Source of the DNA: UMGS1851 sp900555605
Lineage (GTDB): Bacteria > Bacillota > Clostridia > UBA1212 > UBA1255
Reading direction: 5' to 3'
Assembly: GCA_902472555.1 (NCBI GenBank)
Contig: CABROF010000032.1
Coordinates: forward strand, 1-23,271
Length of the DNA stretch: 23,271 nucleotides
The notes beneath the pieces are model-generated. The model was not told the DNA's origin. It saw only the letters and a program-made list of their open reading frames with translations, and searched no databases. Every line of letters begins with the position of its first letter. The first letter of the stretch is position 1. Positions 8,217 through 15,751 of this stretch are shown here, piece after piece. A program made the position numbers and the translations under genes.

Positions 8217-9482
8217 TTATGCTTCTTCTGCTTCGGCTCCCTCAAAAATGCTGATTAAAGCCATCAGCTCTTCGTTCGACAGAACATTTGACGGTGCGCT
8301 GATTTCAGTGGAAGTAATTGCATTCATGGTAAAAGCGGATTCAACTTCCATCGCAGCACCGGACTCACTGATCTTTACGGATTCTTTAACGGATATGGAT
8401 TTGTCTCCAAGCTTGATTCCGTAAGAAATTTCGATATCCGTATCTCCCATCTGTGCTGTCATTTCATCCAGCACTTCGTCGGTCAGTTCCGCAAAAAGCA
8501 TGTCAATATGTGACTGCAGGACATCTTTGTCGCCGTACAGTGCCAATGTTGTCTTCATTTCCTCCGGAAGCACATCCAGCTTTGCAATTTCCTGCATCAG
8601 ATTCGCAAGAATCGGCGCAAGTCCGGTTTTTGACGAGTCGCGGATTGCTTTCAGCGCAGCCGGGAGGTTATCATTATTAATCGTAATGGTATAAAAACCA
8701 TCCTTCAGGGAAATGATCTCTGCTTTTTTCAGGCCGCTTTCGTAAAGCGCCAGCAGATTCTGCATATCGGGACCGGAAAGAATTTCTTCTACTGCTTCCA
8801 ATACGCCGCTGGACATCAGCATACCCATGATGGCAGACAGATCTGCATCGCTGCCGATTATGTCGTCTAATTCTCCCTCGAACAGGTCGCCCAATATATC
8901 TTCGCTGCCGTCGGCATTCGAAAATAGATCCTGCATATACTCCATTGCCGAGATGATTTCAATATATTGATTTTCAGACGGCCAATCCGGCATAATTCCT
9001 TCCGGCATACCGACTAATTTCAGAAGATCCATTATAAATGTATAGAATGCTTCTGCATTGAAAAAGATCTGGGACGTACCGATCATGATAATCTCTGTCA
9101 CGGGAAGCGCTTCCTGGCCGCTGCCGAAGAGCAAGGAAATCCGTCCGGACTGGCCCACATAAGTGCCGGAGGCGGTTACCGGGAAGATATAGCTGCTGCC
9201 GGATTTATATGAATCTAAAAGTGCAGAGAAATCAACACCTTCGGCCTCGGCGCCTGCAATGGCCATATCTAAAATGCGCTCATGTACTTTTAATGAAACC
9301 TCTGCGTTAAATTCCAACCCCTCGGAAAACTGATCCACAGCAGCGACAATATCGCCGATTGTCATTTCCGACGGATCCTTGGTAGGATTTCCGGGGGTTT
9401 TGTTATTGTCTTTTGTGTCTGCACAGCCGGCAAAAGCAAACAGCATTGTCAGCGCGACAAACAAAGCAATCCATTTTTTCAT
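8217..9482 (-). CDS. Putative lipoprotein of unknown function
   Basis: The 421-residue protein has a typical lipoprotein signal, MKKW then a hydrophobic core LFVALTMLFA, and the lipobox FAGC with Cys20. It should therefore be anchored on the outer face of the membrane. A short linker rich in Asn, Thr, Pro and Asp (residues 22–40) leads into an acidic mature domain. I do not recognise its family. Visible traits are long amphipathic stretches, repeated Asp/Glu-Leu segments (about 195–225) and a C-terminal beta-type region with alternating polarity (KLGDKSISVKESVKISESG). It is monocistronic by context, with its own -10 box and a strong terminator. GGGAG lies 7–8 nt before the ATG. Its acidic, low-complexity composition suggests an extracytoplasmic binding or envelope protein, but that is only inference. 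Confidence 0.85.
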   Translation of the reverse strand: MKKWIALFVALTMLFAFAGCADTKDNNKTPGNPTKDPSEMTIGDIVAAVDQFSEGLEFNAEVSLKVHERILDMAIAGAEAEGVDFSALLDSYKSGSSYIFPVTASGTYVGQSGRISLLFGSGQEALPVTEIIMIGTSQIFFNAEAFYTFIMDLLKLVGMPEGIMPDWPSENQYIEIISAMEYMQDLFSNADGSEDILGDLFEGELDDIIGSDADLSAIMGMLMSSGVLEAVEEILSGPDMQNLLALYESGLKKAEIISLKDGFYTITINNDNLPAALKAIRDSSKTGLAPILANLMQEIAKLDVLPEEMKTTLALYGDKDVLQSHIDMLFAELTDEVLDEMTAQMGDTDIEISYGIKLGDKSISVKESVKISESGAAMEVESAFTMNAITSTEISAPSNVLSNEELMALISIFEGAEAEEA

Positions 9483-9511
9483 AAAATCACTCCCTAATCA
9501 AAGTCAGTTGT

Positions 9512-9517
9512 ATTATA
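9512..9517 (-). promoter_or_regulatory. -10 box of the lipoprotein gene
   Basis: A perfect TATAAT on the minus strand lies about 30 nt before the start codon. No convincing -35 box is seen at the usual distance. It sits just after the gatB stop, and no terminator for the gat operon is visible here. Confidence 0.5.
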
Positions 9518-9540
9518 GTGCATCAAATTGTAAATTGCGT

Positions 9541-10980
9541 TCAGAAAATACTTTCTTGTGTAAGATATTCATTTAATAACCGCTGTAAAATAACCGGATT
9601 GCCCCTTCCGCCGGTACGGCCCATGATTTGTCCCATCAGTGATTTTGCGGCGTTGACTTTGCCTTTTTTGTAATCTGCCACGGACTTCTCATTTTCTCGT
9701 AGGACGGTTTCTACGATAGGTCGCAGAATTGCTTCATCCTGAATCTGTTGCAGATCGTGCTCCTGTACATAGACGGCCGGGTCGCATCCGGTGTGCCACA
9801 TTTCTTTCAGAACTTTTTTTACGGTGCTGCTGTTGATGGCCTCGTCTCCGTACAGGTTTGAAAGGCACGCTAAATATGAAGGCGGAATGGGGATTGTCAT
9901 CTCATCCGGAGATGTCAGACGAAATACCTCCGATATCATTAGATTGGCCAATATTTTCGGATACCTGGATTCCTGCAGACACTGCTGGAAGTAATCTGCA
10001 GACTCTTTCTGCGCGGTAAGCAGCTCGCTGTCATAGGAAGATAACCCGAATGCTTTCATATATCTGGCTTTTCGGCTGTCCGGAAGCTCCGGAATTTCAG
10101 AAGCAAATTCAGCTGCGGCCTCCGGCGATATTTCGATAGGCGGCAGGTCCGGATCCGGAAAATAGCGGTAGTCGTCGGCATCTTCTTTTTTTCGCATAGA
10201 ATAGGTTTTACCGTCGTTTTGATCAAACCGTCTTGTTTCCTGCACCACGGCTTCGCCTGCCTCTAAAATTTCGGCTTGGCGTTTGTATTCATAGGCAATG
10301 GCTTTTGAGATAAATTGAAAGGAGTTCAGGTTTTTCATTTCCGTACGAGTACCGAGGCGCTCTTCGCCGGCTTTGCGTACGGAAAGGTTTACGTCGCAGC
10401 GCAGACTACCTTCGTTCATTTTACAATCGGAGATCCCGGTATAAAGGATTACCGCCCGCAATTTCTGCAGATATGCAACGGCTTCTTCCGCAGAGCGGAT
10501 ATCCGGCTCGGATACAATCTCAATCAGAGGAACGCCGCAGCGGTTGCAGTCAATCAGTGTCCCCAATGTCTCGTCATGAATTAGCTTCCCGGCATCCTCT
10601 TCGATATGGATGCGCGTAATGCCAATCCGTTTCGGTCCGGCCGGCGTCTCGATCATCAGGTGGCCGCCGGTGCAAAGGGGCAGATCATACTGTGAAATTT
10701 GATAAGCCTTCGGCAGATCCGGATAAAAATAGTTTTTTCGATCTTGTTTAGAAAAGTATGCAATTTCACAGTTTGTAGCGATGCCTGCTTTTACGGCATA
10801 CGCTACCACCTTTTCGTTGAGTACCGGCAGGGTCCCGGGATGCCCCATGCAAACAGGACAGCACTGCGTATTCGGTGCGGCGCCGAAATCCGTGGGACAG
10901 CCGCAGAATATTTTTGTTTTTGTTTTCAATTCAACATGGACTTCCAATCCGATCACCATTTCATATGCATTCTGGTTCAT
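9541..10980 (-). CDS. gatB: Asp-tRNA(Asn)/Glu-tRNA(Gln) amidotransferase subunit B
   Basis: The 479-residue subunit B binds the misacylated tRNA and phosphorylates its side chain before amidation. The N-terminus YEMVIGLEVHVELKTKTKIFCGC is the family signature. The zinc-site cysteines are in FCGCPTDFG and CCPVCMGHPG, and PGTLPVLNEKVV follows. The kinase-like core includes RIGITRIHIEEDAGKL and RCGVPLIEIVSEPD. The C-terminal YqeY-like tRNA-binding tail ends KSLMGQIMGRTGGRGNP. The ATG at 10980 is chosen for AAAGGAGGG 6–7 nt upstream, which lies inside the end of gatA; an upstream extension to 11079 would run entirely through gatA. The two genes are 1 bp apart and surely co-translated. Confidence 0.97.
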   Translation of the reverse strand: MNQNAYEMVIGLEVHVELKTKTKIFCGCPTDFGAAPNTQCCPVCMGHPGTLPVLNEKVVAYAVKAGIATNCEIAYFSKQDRKNYFYPDLPKAYQISQYDLPLCTGGHLMIETPAGPKRIGITRIHIEEDAGKLIHDETLGTLIDCNRCGVPLIEIVSEPDIRSAEEAVAYLQKLRAVILYTGISDCKMNEGSLRCDVNLSVRKAGEERLGTRTEMKNLNSFQFISKAIAYEYKRQAEILEAGEAVVQETRRFDQNDGKTYSMRKKEDADDYRYFPDPDLPPIEISPEAAAEFASEIPELPDSRKARYMKAFGLSSYDSELLTAQKESADYFQQCLQESRYPKILANLMISEVFRLTSPDEMTIPIPPSYLACLSNLYGDEAINSSTVKKVLKEMWHTGCDPAVYVQEHDLQQIQDEAILRPIVETVLRENEKSVADYKKGKVNAAKSLMGQIMGRTGGRGNPVILQRLLNEYLTQESIF

Positions 10981-10981
10981 C

Positions 10982-12415
10982 TTAGTCCCTCCTTTCAAAA
11001 GCATAGGCAGCTCTGTAGACTGTCTTTTCATCAAATACCCTGCCCATAATCTGCAGACCGATAGGCAGGCCGGACGCATCTGTGCCGCACGGTATGGAGA
11101 TGGCGGGAATCCCTGCGATATTTACCGGTACCGTATAGATGTCTCCTAAATACATTTCTAACGGATCGGAAACCTTTTCTCCGATTCGATATGCCGTTGC
11201 AGGAGTAACCGGTGATAAGATACAGTCGAATGTGCGGAATATTTTATCGAATTCACGTACGATCAGTGTCCGAACCTGCAATGCCTTCTTGTAATATGCG
11301 TCATAGTATCCGGCGCTGAGGGCAAATGTGCCGAGCATAATTCGCCGCTTGACCTCCGGCCCGAACCCTTCGCTTCTGTTATTTTTATAAAATTCATCCA
11401 TATCCTCAATTTCTTTGGTGCTTCTGTATCCATAGCGTATCCCGTCAAAACGAGCAAGATTAGAGGAAGCTTCCGCGCTGGACATCACATAATAGGCAGG
11501 CAGCGCGTGGCGGATTGCCGGCATGGAGACCTCTTCCACGACTGCGCCGCAGGACTCCAGTCTGGAGGCTGCAGCCATTACCGCGGCTTTGACGTCTGCT
11601 GAAATACCGCCCTCGAAGAATTCCATAGGCAGTGCAAACCGCATACCGGTTACCGGTTTTCCGATTTCCTCTGCGCAGCTGCCGTATTCCCCGGGCACAG
11701 ATGTGGCATCACATGCGTCATAACCTCTGATTGCATCTAAGATAAGAGCCGAATCTTCCACGTTTTTTGTAAGAGGACCGATCTGGTCCAACGAAGAGGC
11801 AAATGCAACCAGGCCGTACCGGGAGACGCTGCCGTAGGTCGGCTTCATCCCTACGACGCCGCAGAAAGAAGCAGGCTGCCTGATTGAGCCGCCTGTGTCA
11901 GACCCGAGGGTAAACGATGCCATACCGCCGGCCACCGCCGCCGCGCTTCCGCCGGAGCTCCCGCCGGGAACACAGGCCGGATTGCACGGATTGTGCGTGA
12001 TTTTAAAATATGAGTTCTCCGTACTGGAGCCCATGGCGAATTCATCCATATTTAATTTCCCCAGCAGCACGGTCCGCTGTGCCGTGAGCTTCCGGTATAC
12101 GGTAGCGGAATACGGCGGAACATAATCTGACAGCATACGGGAAGCGCAGGTGGTTCGAATTCCCTGCGTACAGATATTGTCTTTGACGGCCATGGGAATG
12201 CCTGCCAAAGGCGGCAGCGTTTCTTTTCCGCGAAGACGGTCAACCGCTTCCGCCTCTTTCATGGCAATCTCAGCTGTGACAGTCAGAAACGCACCGATTT
12301 CCGGTTCTTTTTCCTCTATACAGGTAAGATAGGCCCGCGTCAGTTCTGCGGAAGAAATTTCTTTCGCTTGCAGCAGCTTGACTAATTGACTGACAGTGTA
12401 ATCCGTTAAATGCAT
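10982..12415 (-). CDS. gatA: Asp-tRNA(Asn)/Glu-tRNA(Gln) amidotransferase subunit A
   Basis: The 477-residue amidase-signature subunit releases ammonia from glutamine and channels it to GatB. The catalytic Ser-cisSer-Lys triad is visible: Lys in MAVKDNI (about residue 77), then the GGSSGGSAAAVAGG loop and TLGSDTGGSIRQPASFCG. The tail SIPCGTDASGLPIGLQIMG is typical. It starts 18 bp after the aspS–gatC stop with AGGAGG upstream, and its last codons contain the gatB ribosome binding site. No separate gatC precedes it, because that subunit is fused to the synthetase. Confidence 0.97.
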   Translation of the reverse strand: MHLTDYTVSQLVKLLQAKEISSAELTRAYLTCIEEKEPEIGAFLTVTAEIAMKEAEAVDRLRGKETLPPLAGIPMAVKDNICTQGIRTTCASRMLSDYVPPYSATVYRKLTAQRTVLLGKLNMDEFAMGSSTENSYFKITHNPCNPACVPGGSSGGSAAAVAGGMASFTLGSDTGGSIRQPASFCGVVGMKPTYGSVSRYGLVAFASSLDQIGPLTKNVEDSALILDAIRGYDACDATSVPGEYGSCAEEIGKPVTGMRFALPMEFFEGGISADVKAAVMAAASRLESCGAVVEEVSMPAIRHALPAYYVMSSAEASSNLARFDGIRYGYRSTKEIEDMDEFYKNNRSEGFGPEVKRRIMLGTFALSAGYYDAYYKKALQVRTLIVREFDKIFRTFDCILSPVTPATAYRIGEKVSDPLEMYLGDIYTVPVNIAGIPAISIPCGTDASGLPIGLQIMGRVFDEKTVYRAAYAFERRD

Positions 12416-12433
12416 AATGAAACCTCCTTCCTT

Positions 12434-14506
12434 CTACATGACCACAAAGCCGTTTTCTTTTTTCGGGGTGCTTGACAGCAGCAGATCACGGTCAAACGGC
12501 GGCTGTACCGCATCCGCGCGCCAGACATTCTTCATCGGTGCCACATGGGCGGTAATCGGAATCTCCGCAGTCGGAATTTCCGAGAGCTGATCCGCAAACG
12601 CAATGATGCGATTCAATTCTGATTCAATGGCACCGCGTTCCTGCTCTGATAGCTTTAGTTTTGCCAGATTCGCTACCTTTTCCGCAGATACCGCGGGCCT
12701 TGTTTTGTGCTGCCGGGAAGCAGTGCCTGCCTGCATCCCATCCGCTTCGTTTTGTAGAAGCCGGAGAATTTCAAGCTGTTCTCTGTCTACAAAATCCGGC
12801 GCACCGGTTAAGGGACAAGAGGCGTCTTTCATTTTCGGAAATGCAATGACATCCCGCAGAGAGTCCGCGCCCCGCATCAGCATGACGAGCCGGTCCAGAC
12901 CAAAGGCAAATCCTCCGTGGGGCGGTGTGCCGTACCGGAAGGCATTGATCAAAAAACCGAAGCGTTCCCGGATCTCGTCCTCTGTGAATCCAAGCACTTC
13001 AAACATCAACTGCTGGATATCCGGGCGATGAATCCGGATACTTCCGCTGCCTAATTCCACACCGTTTAACACGATATCGTAAGCCTGTGCCCGGACGCTG
13101 GCAGGGTCTGTCCGCATCCGCGGAATATCCTCGGGATACGGCATAGTAAAGGGATGATGCGCTGCAACATAGCGTCCCTCCTCCTCTGAATATTCAAATA
13201 AGGGAAAATCCGTTACAACTACAAATGCAAAACGATCCTTCGGCCGCAGCTTTAAAAGATCTCCGAGATCCAGACGGAGATTTCCCAATATTCGGCAGAC
13301 TGCCGCAGGCTTATCTGCGCAGAATAAAATAAAATCTCCGGGCTCTCCTGCTATGCGGCACAGTAATTCATCCATTTCCTCCTTTGAAAAATATTTCGTC
13401 AGCACAGAATACAGTTCTCCGTCAGGCCGGATTGCAATCCAGGCCATTCCGCCGGCACCATAATGCATCGCTTTTTGTGTCAGATCCTCAATGGTGCTCC
13501 TGCTGAAATCCGCACAGCCTTTTACATTAATCGCCCGGACGGCGCCGCCTTTTTCCGCAGCTTGGCGGAATACGGAAAAATCACATTTTAAAGCGATATC
13601 CGTGATATCTGTAATTGGCAGGCCGAATCGCAGGTCCGGTTTGTCGCTGCCGTAGCGCTCCATCGCTTCCTGCCAGGTGATCCGCGGAAAGGCCGCGGGA
13701 AACGTAATGCCCATAGTTTCCCGGAAAAGATAGCGGAACAGCTGCTCCAAATGCTGCAGAATATCTTCCTGATCCACAAATGACAGCTCCATATCTACCT
13801 GCGTAAATTCCGGCTGGCGGTCTGCGCGCAAATCCTCATCTCGAAAACACTTTGCAATTTGATAGTATTTATCAATACCGCCCACCATCAGAAGCTGCTT
13901 GAAGATCTGGGGCGACTGAGGCAGTGCGTAAAAGGTTCCAGGATGAACTCTGCTCGGAACCAAATAGTCCCGGGCTCCTTCCGGCGTGCTTTTTGTCAGA
14001 ATCGGCGTTTCCACCTGAATAAATCCATTTTGATCGAGAAATCGTTCCGCAGCCGCCTGTACGGTATGCCGAAATTTCAGATTGTTCAGTATTTGCGGCC
14101 GCCTGATATCCAAAAAACGATAGGCTAAGCGCAGATCCTCCCGCACTGCCGTGCCTTCCTCCAAATGATACGGCAGCGGACCTGCTGCAGACAGTACCTC
14201 GATTTCCTCTGCCAGCAGTTCGATTGTACCGGTTTCGATTTTCCTGTTGACGGTTTCTTCATCACGTAGACGGATTTTGCCTCTTACCGCAATTACGGAC
14301 TCGTTTTTGAGTCCCTCTGCCGTATGAAAGGCTTCCGCAGCCAAATACATTGCGTTGCATACCACCTGAAGGATCCCTTCTCTGTCGCGCAGATCCAAAA
14401 ATATGACGCCGCCCATATCCCGCTTTGTCTGTACCCAGCCGCAGGCAGTATGCTCGCTGCCGATATCCGCCTCTCTTACCGCTCCGCAATAAATACTTCT
14501 TTTCAT
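12434..14506 (-). CDS. aspS: Fused aspartyl-tRNA synthetase–GatC protein
   Basis: The 690-residue protein joins two enzymes in one uninterrupted frame. Residues 1 to about 585 are a bacterial-type AspRS: an N-terminal OB fold (YCGAVREADIG… GGVIFLDLRDREG), motif 1 region, QSPQIFKQLLMVGG, motif 2 (KCFRDEDLRADRQPEFTQVD), the GAD insertion, HHPFTMP and motif 3 (GFAFGLDRLVMLM). A polar linker (about 586–605) leads to an 85-residue complete GatC (606–690, from nt 12691), with VANLAKLKLSEQE, ESELNRIIAFADQLSEI and AHVAPMKNVWRAD. AspRS position 31 is Met; as I recall it is His in many non-discriminating and Leu in discriminating enzymes, so it does not settle tRNA specificity. The ATG at 14506 follows GGAGGAG; an ORF extension to 14641 lies inside the T-box and is rejected. 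Confidence 0.96.
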   Translation of the reverse strand: MKRSIYCGAVREADIGSEHTACGWVQTKRDMGGVIFLDLRDREGILQVVCNAMYLAAEAFHTAEGLKNESVIAVRGKIRLRDEETVNRKIETGTIELLAEEIEVLSAAGPLPYHLEEGTAVREDLRLAYRFLDIRRPQILNNLKFRHTVQAAAERFLDQNGFIQVETPILTKSTPEGARDYLVPSRVHPGTFYALPQSPQIFKQLLMVGGIDKYYQIAKCFRDEDLRADRQPEFTQVDMELSFVDQEDILQHLEQLFRYLFRETMGITFPAAFPRITWQEAMERYGSDKPDLRFGLPITDITDIALKCDFSVFRQAAEKGGAVRAINVKGCADFSRSTIEDLTQKAMHYGAGGMAWIAIRPDGELYSVLTKYFSKEEMDELLCRIAGEPGDFILFCADKPAAVCRILGNLRLDLGDLLKLRPKDRFAFVVVTDFPLFEYSEEEGRYVAAHHPFTMPYPEDIPRMRTDPASVRAQAYDIVLNGVELGSGSIRIHRPDIQQLMFEVLGFTEDEIRERFGFLINAFRYGTPPHGGFAFGLDRLVMLMRGADSLRDVIAFPKMKDASCPLTGAPDFVDREQLEILRLLQNEADGMQAGTASRQHKTRPAVSAEKVANLAKLKLSEQERGAIESELNRIIAFADQLSEIPTAEIPITAHVAPMKNVWRADAVQPPFDRDLLLSSTPKKENGFVVM

Positions 14507-14547
14507 TTTTACAGCCGCTCCTCCTGTCTGATATTTTTCTGATAAAT

Positions 14548-14586
14548 AAAAAAATCTTCCGTTCCCTCCAAATAGGGACGAAAGAT
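14548..14586 (-). terminator. T-box conditional terminator
   Basis: On the minus strand ATCTTTCGTCCCT (14574–14586) pairs with AGGGAACGGAAGAT (14554–14567) with one bulged base, and seven T follow. Its 5' arm lies just after the T-box sequence, as expected for the terminator/antiterminator switch. Confidence 0.88.
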
Positions 14587-14730
14587 TAATATTCCGCGGT
14601 ACCACCCGTTTTGACAGCATAAGCCATCCGCTCATAAGCACAATCCCATATAAAAATAAGGGAGTCTATGCCTTCCGGCTTTAACGGGCCGGTCTCGTCT
14701 GAGTCTACTGACATATTTACCGAAATACGG

Positions 14731-14755
14731 ATGCGTTCGGTCTATGCGTTCGGTC
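14731..14755 (-). repeat. Tandem 13-bp duplication in the T-box specifier region
   Basis: ATGCGTTCGGTC occurs at 14731–14742 and again at 14744–14755, separated by one T, a 13-bp period. On the transcribed strand each copy reads GACCGAACGCAT. It lies just 3' of the stem I distal part, where the specifier codon should be. Confidence 0.85.
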
Positions 14756-14864
14756 AGCGGCTCCGAGCTGTTCTTCCCCTCGGAATCCGTACCGCATTTC
14801 CACCTGTCAGCGGTTCTCTGTAACTACCATCCAAGGCTACTCTTCTCTTCAATGCCTTTTAAAT

Positions 14865-14870
14865 ACTATA
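14865..14870 (-). promoter_or_regulatory. Candidate -10 box of the aspS operon
   Basis: TATAGT on the minus strand matches five of six consensus bases and lies just before the T-box leader. The -35 region is poor and coincides with the palindrome at 14881–14904, so an activator or repressor may act here. Confidence 0.4.
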
Positions 14871-14880
14871 TAAAATTGCA

Positions 14881-14904
14881 CTTCATTGATAGCATGCAAT
14901 GAAG
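14881..14904. promoter_or_regulatory. Perfect palindrome between divergent aspS and yigZ
   Basis: CTTCATTG (14881–14888) and CAATGAAG (14897–14904) form a perfect 8-bp inverted repeat with an 8-nt centre. It overlaps the expected -35 region of the aspS operon and lies 70 bp upstream of the yigZ -10 box. It looks like a dimeric operator, but the regulator is unknown. Confidence 0.45.
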
Positions 14905-14970
14905 CTGAAAAAAATATACATGAAATTTGAAAAAAAGTCAACGAAAAATTTTCCGTATTCAGATCGGATA

Positions 14971-14979
14971 TGGTACAAT
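14971..14979 (+). promoter_or_regulatory. Extended -10 promoter for yigZ
   Basis: TGGTACAAT combines TACAAT (14974–14979, five of six matches) with a TGn extension. The -35 position holds TTCCGT and is weak. It is about 75 nt upstream of the chosen yigZ start. Confidence 0.4.
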
Positions 14980-15055
14980 TGCAGCATGCCTGTTTTCCCG
15001 GCAGATCGGATTGCAGAGAAACGGTAAAATTTTAAGAAATCAGGATCAATTTGAT

Positions 15056-15730
15056 ATGCAGGAGATTCCAAACGCACCCAATTCTCCGGACCGGAGCTAT
15101 CTGACGTTCAGTCAGGAGGCCGAGACGGAATATATTGAAAAAAAGTCACGTTTTATCGGCTTTGCCGCTCCTGCGGAAACAGAGGCGGATGCACTGCTGC
15201 ATTTGCGACGCCTCCGGGAGGCACATCCTGCAGCCAAGCATCATGTCTATGCATATACGATCCGGGAGGGCGGTGTGCTGCTGCAGCGGTATTCTGATGA
15301 CGGAGAGCCGCAGGGCACAGGCGGCATTCCCGTGCTAGACGTTATAAAAAAACAAGCGCTTATGAATTGTATTCTTGTTGTAGTCAGATATTTCGGCGGG
15401 ATTTTATTAGGCGCGGCGGGATTAGTGCGGGCCTACGGAAAAAGTGCCGCCATGGCAGCGGAGGCTGCCGGAATCGTACGCATGACGCCGTGCCGCCGCA
15501 TTCGCGTGGTGTCGGATTATCCGTTCTACGATAAAATAAGAAAAGCCGCAGAAGATCTGCAGCTGGCCGCGGAGCCGCCTCAATTTGATTCTGCGGTCAC
15601 GGCTGATTATTTGGTGCCGGAGACACGGCTGGAAGCCGTATGCATTGCCCTGACAGAAGCGGCTGCCGGACAGCTCATCATAGAACAGAGGGAGCTTGTA
15701 TTTTTTCCGCTGTCGGACAGCCGTAAATAG
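15056..15730 (+). CDS. yigZ: YigZ/IMPACT family protein
   Basis: The 224-residue protein has the IMPACT N-terminal domain: EYIEKKSRFIGFAAPAETEADA, then AKHHVYAYTI, the hallmark SDDGEPQGTGGIPVLDVI, and VVVRYFGGILLGAAGLVRAYGKSA. A C-terminal DUF1949-type ferredoxin-like domain follows (from about residue 140). In eukaryotes IMPACT regulates Gcn2; in bacteria the function is not settled, though nucleic-acid or ribosome binding has been suggested. I chose the ATG at 15056, which gives the usual family length and has AGGA about 10 nt upstream. The longer reading from 14927 adds 43 residues that run through the promoter region and resemble nothing. It converges on galM with only 21 bp between the stop codons, and I see no clear shared terminator. 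Confidence 0.93.
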   Translation: MQEIPNAPNSPDRSYLTFSQEAETEYIEKKSRFIGFAAPAETEADALLHLRRLREAHPAAKHHVYAYTIREGGVLLQRYSDDGEPQGTGGIPVLDVIKKQALMNCILVVVRYFGGILLGAAGLVRAYGKSAAMAAEAAGIVRMTPCRRIRVVSDYPFYDKIRKAAEDLQLAAEPPQFDSAVTADYLVPETRLEAVCIALTEAAAGQLIIEQRELVFFPLSDSRK

Positions 15731-15751
15731 TCCTTCCAGAGGTCAGGGGAA

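Larger units (their letters stand above)
14547..14862 (-). promoter_or_regulatory. T-box riboswitch leader of the aspS/gatC–gatA–gatB operon
   Basis: The conserved T-box bulge GGGTGGTACCGCGG is at 14594–14607 and pairs with the tRNA acceptor end. Upstream, stem I shows the AGAGAACCG and GGTGGAAATGCGGTACG elements and CTCGGAGCC (14757–14820), with a CCGGC/GCCGG stem near 14667–14690. The specifier region contains a tandem 13-bp unit (14731–14755) with GAC (Asp) and GAAC (overlapping Glu GAA and Asn AAC) in each copy, so the codon actually read is uncertain. The expected action is that uncharged tRNA stabilises the antiterminator and lets transcription enter the operon. Confidence 0.93.

Noticed and set aside
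12434..14641. Longer aspS–gatC reading frame starting at 14641
   Set aside because: The extra 45 codons lie within the T-box riboswitch and its terminator. The ATG at 14506 has GGAGGAG upstream and gives the standard AspRS N-terminus.
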